From Saccharothrix obliqua (lineage in GTDB: Bacteria > Actinomycetota > Actinomycetes > Mycobacteriales > Pseudonocardiaceae): DNA of 64,000 nt. The stretch lies in NCBI RefSeq assembly GCF_019375475.1, contig NZ_JAHXGQ010000003.1:806001-870000 (forward strand), read 5' to 3'. The notes under the pieces were generated by a model that was not told the DNA's origin, did no database searches, and was given only the letters and a program-made list of their open reading frames with translations. Position numbers and translations under genes: made by a program. Shown here one piece after another: positions 16,601 through 23,937 of the stretch. How positions within the stretch are numbered: the stretch's first letter is position 1; every line of letters starts with the position of its first letter.

Positions 16601-19076
16601 CGGCGACGCGTTGCGCGGGCTCGCGGAGCTGGCGGGCGGTGCGGACGCCGTCGACGCGGACATCTACCTGGCGTGGGAGAACCAGCCGGAGGACTTCGAC
16701 GCGATGGCCGCCGCGCTGCACGCGGTCGTCGCCGCCCACCCGCTGCCGCACCGGGTGCAGCGGGTCACCGCCACCGTCGCGGGCAGCGGCGGCGCGGTCA
16801 TGCACCACCACTTCACGTTCCGCCCGTCGACCACCGGGATGGCCGAGGAGCGGCTGATCCGCGGCCTGCACCCGTACATCGCGCAGCGGATGCAGATGGA
16901 GCGGCTGCGCGAGTTCGACCTGACCCGGCTGCCGTCCACGGACGAGGAGGTCTACCTCTTCCAGGCGGTGGCCCGGGAGAACCCGTCCGACGACCGGCTG
17001 GTGGCGTTCGCGCAGGTGCGCGACCTGACCGAGCTGCGGGACCAGGACGGCAGGCTGGTCGCGCTGCCCACCGCGGAGGACACCGTCGCCGCCTGCCTGG
17101 AGTCGATCCGCCAGGCGCAGTCGCGGCGGCCGTCGGGCAAGCGGTTCAACACCAACCGGATCGTGGTCTACGTGTGGCCGCCGAGCGAGATCACCCGGGC
17201 GGAGCTGGAGGTGCTGGTCGAGCGGGTGCTGCCGACCACCGCCGGCGCCGGGCTGGAGGAGGTCCTGTTCATCGCGCGGCAGCGCGACCGGAAGACCGGT
17301 GCGCTGGCCAAGATCGCGGTGCGGATCTCGTTCGACGCCACCGGCGGCACCGCGCTGACCGTGGGCGAACCGCCGGTGGACCCGGTGGTGCCGATCGACG
17401 CCTACCGGCTCAAGGTGCTGCGCGCCAGCAGCCGCAACACCGTCTACCCGTACGAGCTGACCAACCTGCTCGGCGAGTTCGTCGAGCACGACCTGGACGA
17501 CGACCACGCGCTGGTGCCGGTGGACCGCCCGAAGGGGCGCAACACGGCGGCGATCGTCGCGGGCGTGGTGACCACCCGCACCCGGCGGCACCCGCAGGGC
17601 GTCCAGCGGGTGGTGCTGCTCGGCGACCCGACGAAATCCCTCGGCGCGCTGTCCGAGCCGGAGTGCCGCCGGGTGATCGCCGCGCTGGACCTGGCGGAGC
17701 GGACGGGGGTGCCGGTGGAGTGGTACGCCCTGTCCTCCGGCGCCCGGATCTCCATGTCCTCGGGCACCGAGAACATGGACTGGGTCGCGGCGGCGCTCAA
17801 GCGGATCGTCGAGTTCACCCAGGCCGGCGGTGAGATCAACATCGTGGTGTCGGGCATCAACGTCGGCGCGCAGCCGTACTGGAACGCCGAGGCGACGATG
17901 CTGATGCACACCAGGGGCGTGCTGGTGATGACGCCGGACTCGGCCATGGTGCTCACCGGCAAGCAGGCGCTGGACTTCTCCGGCGGCGTGTCGGCGGAGG
18001 ACAACTTCGGCATCGGCGGCTACGACCGGGTGATGGGCCCGAACGGGCAGGCCCAGTATTGGGCGCCGGACCTGGTGTCCGCGCGCAACGTGCTGATGGC
18101 CCACTACGAGCACACCTACGTCGCGCCGGGCGAGTCGGGCCCGCGACCCGCGCGGAGCACCGACCCGGTGGACCGCGACATCTCCGACTACCCGCACGTG
18201 CTGGAGGGCAGCGACTTCACCACGGTCGGCGAGATCTTCTCGGCGACCGCGAACCCGGACCGCAAGAAGGCGTTCGACATCCGCACGGTGATGCGCGCGG
18301 TGTCCGACCAGGACCACCCGGTGCTGGAGCGCTGGGCGGGCATGGCGGACGCGGACACCGTCGTGGTGCAGGACGCGCACCTCGGCGGTCGGCCGGTGTG
18401 CCTGCTCGGGGTGGAGTCCCGGTCGGTGCCGCGTCGTGGTTTCCCGCCCACCGACGGGCCGGACGCCTACACGGCGGGCACCCTGTTCCCGCAGTCGTCG
18501 AAGAAGGCGGCGCGGGCGATCAACGCGGCCAGCGGCAACCGGCCGCTGGTGGTGCTGGCCAACCTGTCCGGTTTCGACGGTTCGCCGGAGTCGATGCGCA
18601 AGCTGCAACTGGAGTACGGCGCCGAGATCGGCCGGGCCATCGTGAACTTCGCGGGCCCGATCGTGTTCTGCGTGATCTCCCGGTACCACGGCGGCGCGTT
18701 CGTGGTGTTCTCCAAGGCGCTCAACCCGCGGATGACGGTGCTCGCGGTGGAGGGTTCGTTCGCGTCGGTGATCGGCGGCGCGCCCGCGGCGGCGGTCGTG
18801 TTCACCGGCGAGGTCGACCAGCGCACGTCGGCCGACCGCCGGGTCGCCGAGCTGGAGGCGCGGCTGGCCGAGACCACCGGCGCGGAGCGGGCCGAGCTGA
18901 GCGCGAAGCTCACCGAGGTGCGTGCCGCGGTGCGCGCGGAGAAGCTGGGCGACGTGGCCACCGAGTTCGACCGGGTGCACAGCGTGCACCGCGCGGTCGA
19001 GGTCGGCTCGGTGGACGCGGTGGTGAGCGCGGCCGAGCTGCGGCCGAAGATCATCGAGGCCATCGCGGACCGCTGA
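13632..19076 (+). CDS. Single-chain biotin-dependent acyl-CoA carboxylase (BC-BCCP-CT)
   Basis: 1,814 aa from GTG 13632, chosen because GGAGG lies 8 nt upstream. Residues about 1-450 are biotin carboxylase (AIVNRGEAAMR, ATP loop KATAGGGGRGIR, EVNTRLQVEHPITE). The biotinyl Lys is in VLEAMKMEAV near residue 621. A central region of about 400 residues without clear motifs follows. The C-terminal 650 residues are carboxyltransferase (GEINIVVSGINVGAQPYWNA, ALDFSGGVSAEDNFGIGGYD, FAGPIVFCVISRYHGGAFVV). Bacterial acetyl- and propionyl-CoA carboxylases are normally split subunits; this one-chain order mirrors eukaryotic ACC and is known from some actinobacteria. It should make malonyl- or methylmalonyl-type units. 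Acyl-CoA specificity is not readable. Confidence 0.88.
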   Translation: MFSRVAIVNRGEAAMRLIHAVRELSAETGTRIETVAFHTDVDRTATFVREADLAHDLGPASARPYLDLAVLERALRESGADAAWVGWGFVAEDPAFAELCERVGVTFIGPGPEAMRQLGDKIGAKLIAEEVGVPVAPWSRGAVEDLDAALAAADEIGYPLMLKATAGGGGRGIRVVTDAAELADAYERTSQEAARAFGSGVVFLERLVTGARHVEVQVIADGQGTAWALGVRDCSVQRRNQKIIEESASPVLSAEQAAELKSSAERLAVAVGYRGAATVEFLYHPGDRLFAFLEVNTRLQVEHPITESTTGFDLVKAQLWVASGRRLEGEPPVERGHAVEARLNAEDPDRDFAPSPGRIARLDLPSGPGIRVDTGVSEGDTIPADFDSMIAKIIAHGRDRDEALGRLRRAMAETTVIIEGGATNKSFVLALLDRPEVVGATADTGWIDRVRAEGDLVSHRHSAVALAAAAIEAYEEDERVERQRLLSTAFGGRPQVRHESGRPLDLKLRGVGYRVRVARVGAHRFRVGVEAGGDVRTADVEIDRFDRHTGQIAVNGARYRLATDTHGPVHLVEVDGVTHRVSRDEGGVLRAPMPALVVATPLEVGAEVEAGAPVLVLEAMKMEAVLRAPVKARLKECLVSVGSQVGAGAPLLRLEPLVDDAAADIVTDGAVELDLPPAPTEIPAADRAARGREDLRGLLLGFDVDPHDDRRVLEDYLVARRAAGAGNRPLAEELALVDVFADLADLSRNRPTGEEAGAHVHSAREHFHTYLQSLDVERAGLPASFQDKLAKALGHYGVAELARSPELEAAVFRIFLAQQRAVADSAVVTALLRAWLREPPPGEAMRETAGRALERLVSATQVRFPVVSDLARGVVFAWFGQPLLRRNRARVYAAVRAHLRHLDAHPDAADRAERVAEMVRSTEPLVRLLGRRLVRPGLDHSAMLEVLTRRYYGNKGLTAVHTREVAGCQFVVAQRDGSRVVSSAARFEAFGDALRGLAELAGGADAVDADIYLAWENQPEDFDAMAAALHAVVAAHPLPHRVQRVTATVAGSGGAVMHHHFTFRPSTTGMAEERLIRGLHPYIAQRMQMERLREFDLTRLPSTDEEVYLFQAVARENPSDDRLVAFAQVRDLTELRDQDGRLVALPTAEDTVAACLESIRQAQSRRPSGKRFNTNRIVVYVWPPSEITRAELEVLVERVLPTTAGAGLEEVLFIARQRDRKTGALAKIAVRISFDATGGTALTVGEPPVDPVVPIDAYRLKVLRASSRNTVYPYELTNLLGEFVEHDLDDDHALVPVDRPKGRNTAAIVAGVVTTRTRRHPQGVQRVVLLGDPTKSLGALSEPECRRVIAALDLAERTGVPVEWYALSSGARISMSSGTENMDWVAAALKRIVEFTQAGGEINIVVSGINVGAQPYWNAEATMLMHTRGVLVMTPDSAMVLTGKQALDFSGGVSAEDNFGIGGYDRVMGPNGQAQYWAPDLVSARNVLMAHYEHTYVAPGESGPRPARSTDPVDRDISDYPHVLEGSDFTTVGEIFSATANPDRKKAFDIRTVMRAVSDQDHPVLERWAGMADADTVVVQDAHLGGRPVCLLGVESRSVPRRGFPPTDGPDAYTAGTLFPQSSKKAARAINAASGNRPLVVLANLSGFDGSPESMRKLQLEYGAEIGRAIVNFAGPIVFCVISRYHGGAFVVFSKALNPRMTVLAVEGSFASVIGGAPAAAVVFTGEVDQRTSADRRVAELEARLAETTGAERAELSAKLTEVRAAVRAEKLGDVATEFDRVHSVHRAVEVGSVDAVVSAAELRPKIIEAIADR

Positions 19077-19081
19077 CACCT

Positions 19082-19120
19082 CCGCCGGTCCGCCCGGGGT
19101 CGTCCCGGGCGGACCGGCGG
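19082..19120. terminator. Strong bidirectional hairpin terminator
   Basis: A perfect 17-bp GC-rich inverted repeat (19082-19098 and 19104-19120, five-base loop), with further pairing outside it, sits exactly between the stops of the converging carboxylase and carboxypeptidase genes. Confidence 0.8.
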
Positions 19121-19122
19121 TG

Positions 19123-19695
19123 TCACGTGCCGGTGGCGCTGGGCAGCAGCGCGGGGCACCCGGCCGTCGCGTACGACGGGTCGTGCTCGAAGTGCCAGTA
19201 TTCGTTGTCGTAGCGGCGGCACCAGCCCAGCGGACCGGCGTTGCGCTCCAGCCACAGCGCGGAGTCGTGCGGCTGCACGTCCACCGCCCGGCCCCGGACG
19301 TGCATCGACTTCTCCGGCGGCAGCACGTACTGCGCGGCCAGCTCCACCGAGCCGAACCGGCGCACCGCGTCGTCGAACTCGTGCTGCTGCTGGCCGGTGC
19401 TGCGCTTGCCGTCGTTCAGGCACAGCCGCACGCCCTGCCTGCCCGCCGCGTCGGTCAGCCGCTGCCACGCGTCGAGCACGTCCGGCGGCAGCCCGGTGGG
19501 CGGCTCGTCGACGAACCGGGCGTCCAGCGGGCAGACCGGGCCGGTGTCCGGTCCGGGAACGCCCTCCACCAGCGCCAGCGGGCGTCCGGGCACCGGGTCG
19601 GGGACGAACGACATGCGGCCGGTGGCGCCCAGCGCCACGACACCGGCCGCCAGGAGCGTCACCACCACGAGCGGCAGAACCGCGCGCAAGAACAT
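19123..19695 (-). CDS. VanY-like D-alanyl-D-alanine carboxypeptidase (M15), membrane anchored
   Basis: 190 aa. An N-terminal hydrophobic segment (residues about 5-25) acts as signal anchor. The zinc-site pattern of M15 peptidases is present: SMHVRGRAVDV (His and Asp ligands seven residues apart) and EYWHFE with the second His after the catalytic Glu. Such enzymes trim terminal D-Ala from peptidoglycan stems. It lies 27 nt downstream of a lipoprotein beta-lactamase on the same strand, so the two probably form an operon acting outside the membrane. Confidence 0.85.
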   Translation of the reverse strand: MFLRAVLPLVVVTLLAAGVVALGATGRMSFVPDPVPGRPLALVEGVPGPDTGPVCPLDARFVDEPPTGLPPDVLDAWQRLTDAAGRQGVRLCLNDGKRSTGQQQHEFDDAVRRFGSVELAAQYVLPPEKSMHVRGRAVDVQPHDSALWLERNAGPLGWCRRYDNEYWHFEHDPSYATAGCPALLPSATGT

Positions 19696-19722
19696 CAGAC
19701 CTTCACCTGCCTCGAAGATTCG

Positions 19723-20619
19723 TCACGTGAGGACGTCGACCACGTGCGCCGCCGCCTTGGCGATGATCGCCTCGTCGTACTTCGCGTCCCGCGTCGCCTT
19801 GCTGGACATGATCGCGATGACGAGGGGCGCCGAATTCGGCGGCCACACCAGGCCGATGTCGTTGACCGTGCCGTAGGACCCGGTCCCCGTTTTGTCGGCC
19901 ACGGTCCAGCCCTCCGGCACACCTCCGCGGATGCGGCGCGGCGCCGCCTCGGTGGCGTTGCGCTCCAGCAGGTCGCGCAGGAACGCACGCCGGTCGGGCG
20001 GCAGCACGTCGCCCAGGACGATCCGCTGGTAGGCCGTGCCGATGGCGCGCGGCGTGGTGGTGTCGCGCGGGTCGCCCGGCGTGGCCTCCGTGATGTCCGG
20101 TTCCCACCGGTCCATCCGGGTCTCCCGGTCGCCGAGGCCACGCAGGAACGCGTTCAGCGCCTCCGGTCCGCCCAGGTCGCGGAGCAGCAGGTTGCCCGCC
20201 GTGCCGTCGCTGTAGCGGACCGCGGCGTCGCACAGGTCGCGCACGGTCATGCCGGTGGCCACGTGCTGCCGGGTGATGAAGGCGCTCCGCAGGAGGTCGC
20301 TCTCCGCGTAGGTGACGACCTCGTCGAGGTGTTCCACCGGGTTGCGCTGGAGGACCGCGGCCGCCGCGAGGCCCTTGAAGGTGGAGCAGAACGCGAACCT
20401 CTCGTCCGCCCGGTGGGTGATCGTGGCGGAGGGGCCGACGGCGTACACGCCGAGCCGCGCGTCGAACTCGCGCTCCAGCGCCGCCCAGCGGTCGTCGGGT
20501 GCGGTCGTGGTCGTGGTCGGCGGTGCCGTGGCGCTGGTCGGGTCGGGTGGGGGAGCCGTCGTGCACGCGGCCACCGGCAGGAGCGCGGCGGCGCCGAGCA
20601 GGGCGCGGCGGCTGATCAT
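19723..20619 (-). CDS. Class A beta-lactamase, lipoprotein
   Basis: 298 aa. The N-terminus has a twin-Arg (SRRALLG) and a lipobox V-A-A-Cys19, so it is probably exported by Tat or Sec and lipid anchored. A Thr/Pro linker leads to the catalytic domain. Motifs: Ser79-T-F-Lys82 (SxxK), Ser137-Asp-Gly (SDG instead of the common SDN), Glu173 in RWEPDITEATPGD (the general base of the omega loop) and Lys243-Thr-Gly. Genes of this type protect actinomycetes against beta-lactams. It is divergent from a LysR regulator, the classic AmpR/BlaA layout, which suggests control by that protein. Confidence 0.9.
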   Translation of the reverse strand: MISRRALLGAAALLPVAACTTAPPPDPTSATAPPTTTTTAPDDRWAALEREFDARLGVYAVGPSATITHRADERFAFCSTFKGLAAAAVLQRNPVEHLDEVVTYAESDLLRSAFITRQHVATGMTVRDLCDAAVRYSDGTAGNLLLRDLGGPEALNAFLRGLGDRETRMDRWEPDITEATPGDPRDTTTPRAIGTAYQRIVLGDVLPPDRRAFLRDLLERNATEAAPRRIRGGVPEGWTVADKTGTGSYGTVNDIGLVWPPNSAPLVIAIMSSKATRDAKYDEAIIAKAAAHVVDVLT

Positions 20620-20730
20620 CGGTGCGTCGTCCTCTCACGTCGCGGAGCGGGTCGTGAGGGAGCCTCGCAGAACGCCACGCATCCCGTCCAAGACGTGAAT
20701 GACTTGATCCATGCTGATCCGGCATATGAT

Positions 20731-21627
20731 GTGCCCGTGGACGTGGTGGCGGCTTGCCGGGCCTTCGTCGCCGTGAGCGGGCGCGGCAGCTTCACGGACG
20801 GGGCGGCGGTGGCGCGCATCCCGCAGTCCGTCGCCAGCAGGCGGGTCGCCGCGCTGGAGAAGCACTTCGGGGCCAGACTCCTGACCAGGTCGTCGCGCAG
20901 CGTCGCGTTGACGCCCTTCGGTCGGGAGGTGCTGCCCGCCGCGCGACGCCTGGTGGAACTGGCCGAGGCGCTGGAGCGCGACGCCGAGCAGGCGCGGCTG
21001 CGGCCGTTCCGGCTGGCCGTGCCCGCCGTGTGCGCCCCGCACCTGCTGGCGCGGCTGGTCGCCGGCGCGCGCGAGCACGGCCTGACCCTCGACCCCTGGC
21101 CCGCCGACCCCGGTCGGCGCGCCGAGCTGGCCCGGACGCTGGAGGTGCGCGCGGCCCTGGTCGCGGTGCCGCCCGACGAGGCCGCGTGGCGGGTGCCGCT
21201 GGGCCTGGCCGCCCGTGCCGACCCGGGCACCGCCTCGGCGTTCTTCCTGGAGACGCTGCGCGTGAGCCGGGTGGAGCGGGGCGTGCGGTGGCGGCGGGTG
21301 TGGCTCCAGGCCGAGGACGACGTGCCGCACGTCCGCGACCGCCTGACCCGGCTGCGGGACGCGGTCGGACTGCTGCCCGCGCAGGTGGCCGTGGCGCCGT
21401 CCCTGGTCGCCGCGACCGCCGAGGTGCTCGGCTCGACCGACCTGCTGCTCTGCTCACCGGCGCAGGCGGGTGAACTCGGGCTGCACTGGCGGCCGGTGGG
21501 CGAGTTGCGGCTGGCCCGCGGCTACGCTGTGACCTCCCACGCCCGGGAGGACGGCGGGTGGGTGCGCGACCTGCTGCCCGAGCTGGTCGGCGCGTGTCTC
21601 GGCGCGAAGGTGGGTGACGCGTCGTGA
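20731..21627 (+). CDS. LysR-family regulator divergent from beta-lactamase
   Basis: 298 aa from GTG 20731 (GTG 20737 is an equal candidate). The N-terminal winged helix-turn-helix is clear (FTDGAAVARIPQSVASRRVAALEKHFGARLLTR), followed by a short linker helix and an effector domain with few conserved features. The 111-bp gap to the divergent beta-lactamase gene should hold the operator. The stop overlaps the next start (GTGA), so it is co-translated with a cytosolic beta-lactamase-fold protein. By analogy with AmpR-type systems it may sense cell-wall or beta-lactam signals, but no ligand can be deduced. Confidence 0.85.
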   Translation: MPVDVVAACRAFVAVSGRGSFTDGAAVARIPQSVASRRVAALEKHFGARLLTRSSRSVALTPFGREVLPAARRLVELAEALERDAEQARLRPFRLAVPAVCAPHLLARLVAGAREHGLTLDPWPADPGRRAELARTLEVRAALVAVPPDEAAWRVPLGLAARADPGTASAFFLETLRVSRVERGVRWRRVWLQAEDDVPHVRDRLTRLRDAVGLLPAQVAVAPSLVAATAEVLGSTDLLLCSPAQAGELGLHWRPVGELRLARGYAVTSHAREDGGWVRDLLPELVGACLGAKVGDAS

Positions 21628-22517
21628 CGGCGGTGCGGGAGGCGCGGGAGACGCTGGCCGCGGCCGGGTTGCGTGGTTCGTTCCTGGTGCGCGACCTCGA
21701 CACGGGCGACGAGCTGGGCATCGACCCGGACCTGGAGTTCCCGGTGGCGTCCCTGGTCAAGGTGCCGCTGGCGATCGCCACGCTGGAGCGCGTGACGCGT
21801 GGCGAGCTGGACGGCGCCACGCCGGTCCAGGTGCGACCCGGCCGGATGACGGTGCCGGGACCGACGGGGCTGGGCAAGTTCCTGCACCCGGCCACGATCG
21901 CGATCGACGACCTGCTCTACCTGAGCACCGCGATCAGCGACAGCGTCGCGGCGGACGCGTTGTTCGCGCTGACCCCGCCCGCCGCCGTCACCGCCGAGCT
22001 GCGCCGCCTCGGCCACCAGGGCATCACCGTCCGGCACCTCATGGAAGACCTCACCGACACGCCCGCCGAGCGGTTCACCCGGCCCGAGGCGCACCTGGCG
22101 CACTCCCTCGCCATCACGGCGGGCACCGCCGGGCAGGGCCACCCCGTGCCGCAGCTCGACATCAGCCTCGCCAACACCGGGTCGGCCCGTGCCTTCGCGG
22201 ACCTCGTGCAGGGTGTGTGGCGGCCGACGTCGATCGCGCCGCCGGTCGCCGCGCGGGTCCGGGAGCTGATGGGCGACAACGTCATCCGGCACCGGCTGGC
22301 GCCCGATTTCGCGTCCGACTCGGCGCGGTGGTCGTCCAAGACCGGCACCCTGCTGAACCTGCGGCACGAGGTCGGGGTGGTGGAGCACGCCGACGGCCAG
22401 GCGTACGTGGTGGCCGCGTTCAGCGAGTCCCGCGTGCCCGCCGCCGTCCAGCCGGGTGCGGAGGCGTTGCTGGCCCACGTCGCCCGCACCCTGCGCGACC
22501 AGCTCCGGATGGGGTGA
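21624..22517 (+). CDS. Cytosolic class A beta-lactamase-fold serine hydrolase
   Basis: 297 aa with no signal peptide. It keeps the serine motifs Ser43-L-V-Lys46, Ser105-Asp-Ser and Lys239-Thr-Gly, but the region where class A enzymes have the omega-loop Glu reads PQLDISLANTGSARAF, with no evident Glu. Without that base, deacylation would be slow, so it may behave as a covalent sensor or an esterase/amidase instead of a true beta-lactamase. Its GTG overlaps the LysR stop. Regulator and hydrolase-like protein encoded as a pair suggest linked roles. Confidence 0.75.
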   Translation: MTAVREARETLAAAGLRGSFLVRDLDTGDELGIDPDLEFPVASLVKVPLAIATLERVTRGELDGATPVQVRPGRMTVPGPTGLGKFLHPATIAIDDLLYLSTAISDSVAADALFALTPPAAVTAELRRLGHQGITVRHLMEDLTDTPAERFTRPEAHLAHSLAITAGTAGQGHPVPQLDISLANTGSARAFADLVQGVWRPTSIAPPVAARVRELMGDNVIRHRLAPDFASDSARWSSKTGTLLNLRHEVGVVEHADGQAYVVAAFSESRVPAAVQPGAEALLAHVARTLRDQLRMG

Positions 22518-22524
22518 GCGGGCG

Positions 22525-23130
22525 TCAGCCGGCGAGCTTCGCCGCGATCCGGATGACGCGACCCGCCAGGTGGTCGAGGGCGGCGAGCTGGGCCTCGCCC
22601 AGCGGCGCGTCGTTGGTGCCGCCGGTGACGTGCGAGACGCCGTACGGGTTGCCGTCGGAGAACTTGAGCTGGTCGGTGTAGCCGGGCGCGGCGATGATGC
22701 CGCCGAAGTGGTGGATCGTGTTGTACAGCGCGAGCAGCGTCGACTCCTGGCCGCCGTGCTCGGTCATCGAGGCGGTGAAGCCCGCGTAGACCTTGTCGGC
22801 GAGCAGGCCCTGCTGCCACTGCGGCCCGAGCGTGTCCAGGAACTGCTTGAGCTGGCTGGAGACGTTGCCGTAGCGGGTGGGCGTGCCGAGCAGGACGGCG
22901 TCGGCCCAGACGATGTCGTCGGCGGTGGCCTTGGGCTCGTCCTTCGTGCGGTCGAAGTGCTGGCTCCAGGCGGCGTTGGAGGCGATGGCCTCCGCCGGGG
23001 CGAGTTCGGCGACCTGGCGCAGCCGCACCTCGGCCCCGGCCCGCTTGCCCGCCTCGGCCAACCGCTCGGCCATGGCGTGGATGTTGCCGGTGGACGAGTA
23101 GTAGATGACTGCCAGTTTGGGGTCGGCCAT
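22525..23130 (-). CDS. wrbA: NAD(P)H:quinone oxidoreductase, WrbA type
   Basis: 201 aa, ATG with GGAGGAG. A flavodoxin-like FMN protein: the phosphate loop is YYSSTGNIHAMA, and the WrbA features GTPTRYGNVSSQLKQFLDT and the late PYGVSHVTGG element are all present. It reduces quinones by two electrons, limiting redox cycling. It converges with the beta-lactamase-fold gene with 7 bp between stops; no functional link is evident. Confidence 0.9.
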   Translation of the reverse strand: MADPKLAVIYYSSTGNIHAMAERLAEAGKRAGAEVRLRQVAELAPAEAIASNAAWSQHFDRTKDEPKATADDIVWADAVLLGTPTRYGNVSSQLKQFLDTLGPQWQQGLLADKVYAGFTASMTEHGGQESTLLALYNTIHHFGGIIAAPGYTDQLKFSDGNPYGVSHVTGGTNDAPLGEAQLAALDHLAGRVIRIAAKLAG

Positions 23131-23342
23131 GGCGTGCTCTCCTCCGGTGTTCCGTCGAGGGCTGGTTCGCACTGTACGGAGCCGGGACGTCGATCGCTCG
23201 CCGGCGCGGTGGTTCGCCGTCGGTGACACGCGGTCACCCGCGTGGCGGACGGCCGGGGTGAATCAGGCCGCCCGTGTTGTCCCGCATCGCGTCACGTGTC
23301 CATCGTGGAGCGTCTGTCACATCGACCGGAAGGACGCGAGCC

Positions 23343-23669
23343 ATGTCCCGTCGACCCCTCCGAGCCGCCGCCGTCGCACTCGTCACCGCGACCGCGATCC
23401 TGGCCGCTCCCGGTTCCGCGCTGGCCGTGACCGGCAGCTTCGTCGTGGACGGGAAAGTCGTGCTGCAAAATCCCGAGGACAAGAAGTGCCACAAGGTGAA
23501 GATCAAGAAGAAGCAGGTCATCACCAACATGACGTCGGGTCGCGCGCAGCTCTACAAGAAGCGCAGCCTGTTCGGCAAGTGCTCGGGGCTGTGGACGATC
23601 GTGCAGTCCGAGGCGCCGAACTTGCAGGCCGAGCACGATTTGCAGGGTGTGGTGTTCGTGTCGAACTGA
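23343..23669 (+). CDS. Small secreted protein of unknown function
   Basis: 108 aa, ATG after GGAAGGA. A clear Sec signal peptide (RRPLRAAAVALVTATAILAA, cleavage expected after A-L-A) leaves a mature protein of about 80 residues that is Lys-rich in its first half and has two Cys (in KKCHK and GKCSG), which may form one disulphide. I recognise no family. It is probably exported and basic. An upstream frame extension lacks a ribosome site. Confidence 0.7.
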   Translation: MSRRPLRAAAVALVTATAILAAPGSALAVTGSFVVDGKVVLQNPEDKKCHKVKIKKKQVITNMTSGRAQLYKKRSLFGKCSGLWTIVQSEAPNLQAEHDLQGVVFVSN

Positions 23670-23937
23670 CCTTCGCACCGCCGGGTGACCACGTCGGCTG
23701 CGCAGCGTGAGGTGGAGGTGGTGATCCGGGCCCGAACCACTCGTCGCGCCACCCGATGCGGGCATTCGGCGCGGCGTGCCTTGGGGGCGCGGGTGGTCGC
23801 GGTCGAGGATGGGCGCGCACCGATCCGGCTTCGGCGTGGGAGGGCCCGTGATCGCGACCCGCGCGGTCCGCTGTGGACGGTCCCACCACGCGGCAGGGGT
23901 CGCCCGGTCGGGCCAACCCACCAGCGCGGAGGCCGTC

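Noticed and set aside
13611-19079. Long minus-strand frames covering the carboxylase
   Set aside because: Composition is low-complexity (Arg/Ala/His/Gln) and the plus-strand BC-BCCP-CT protein is unambiguous.
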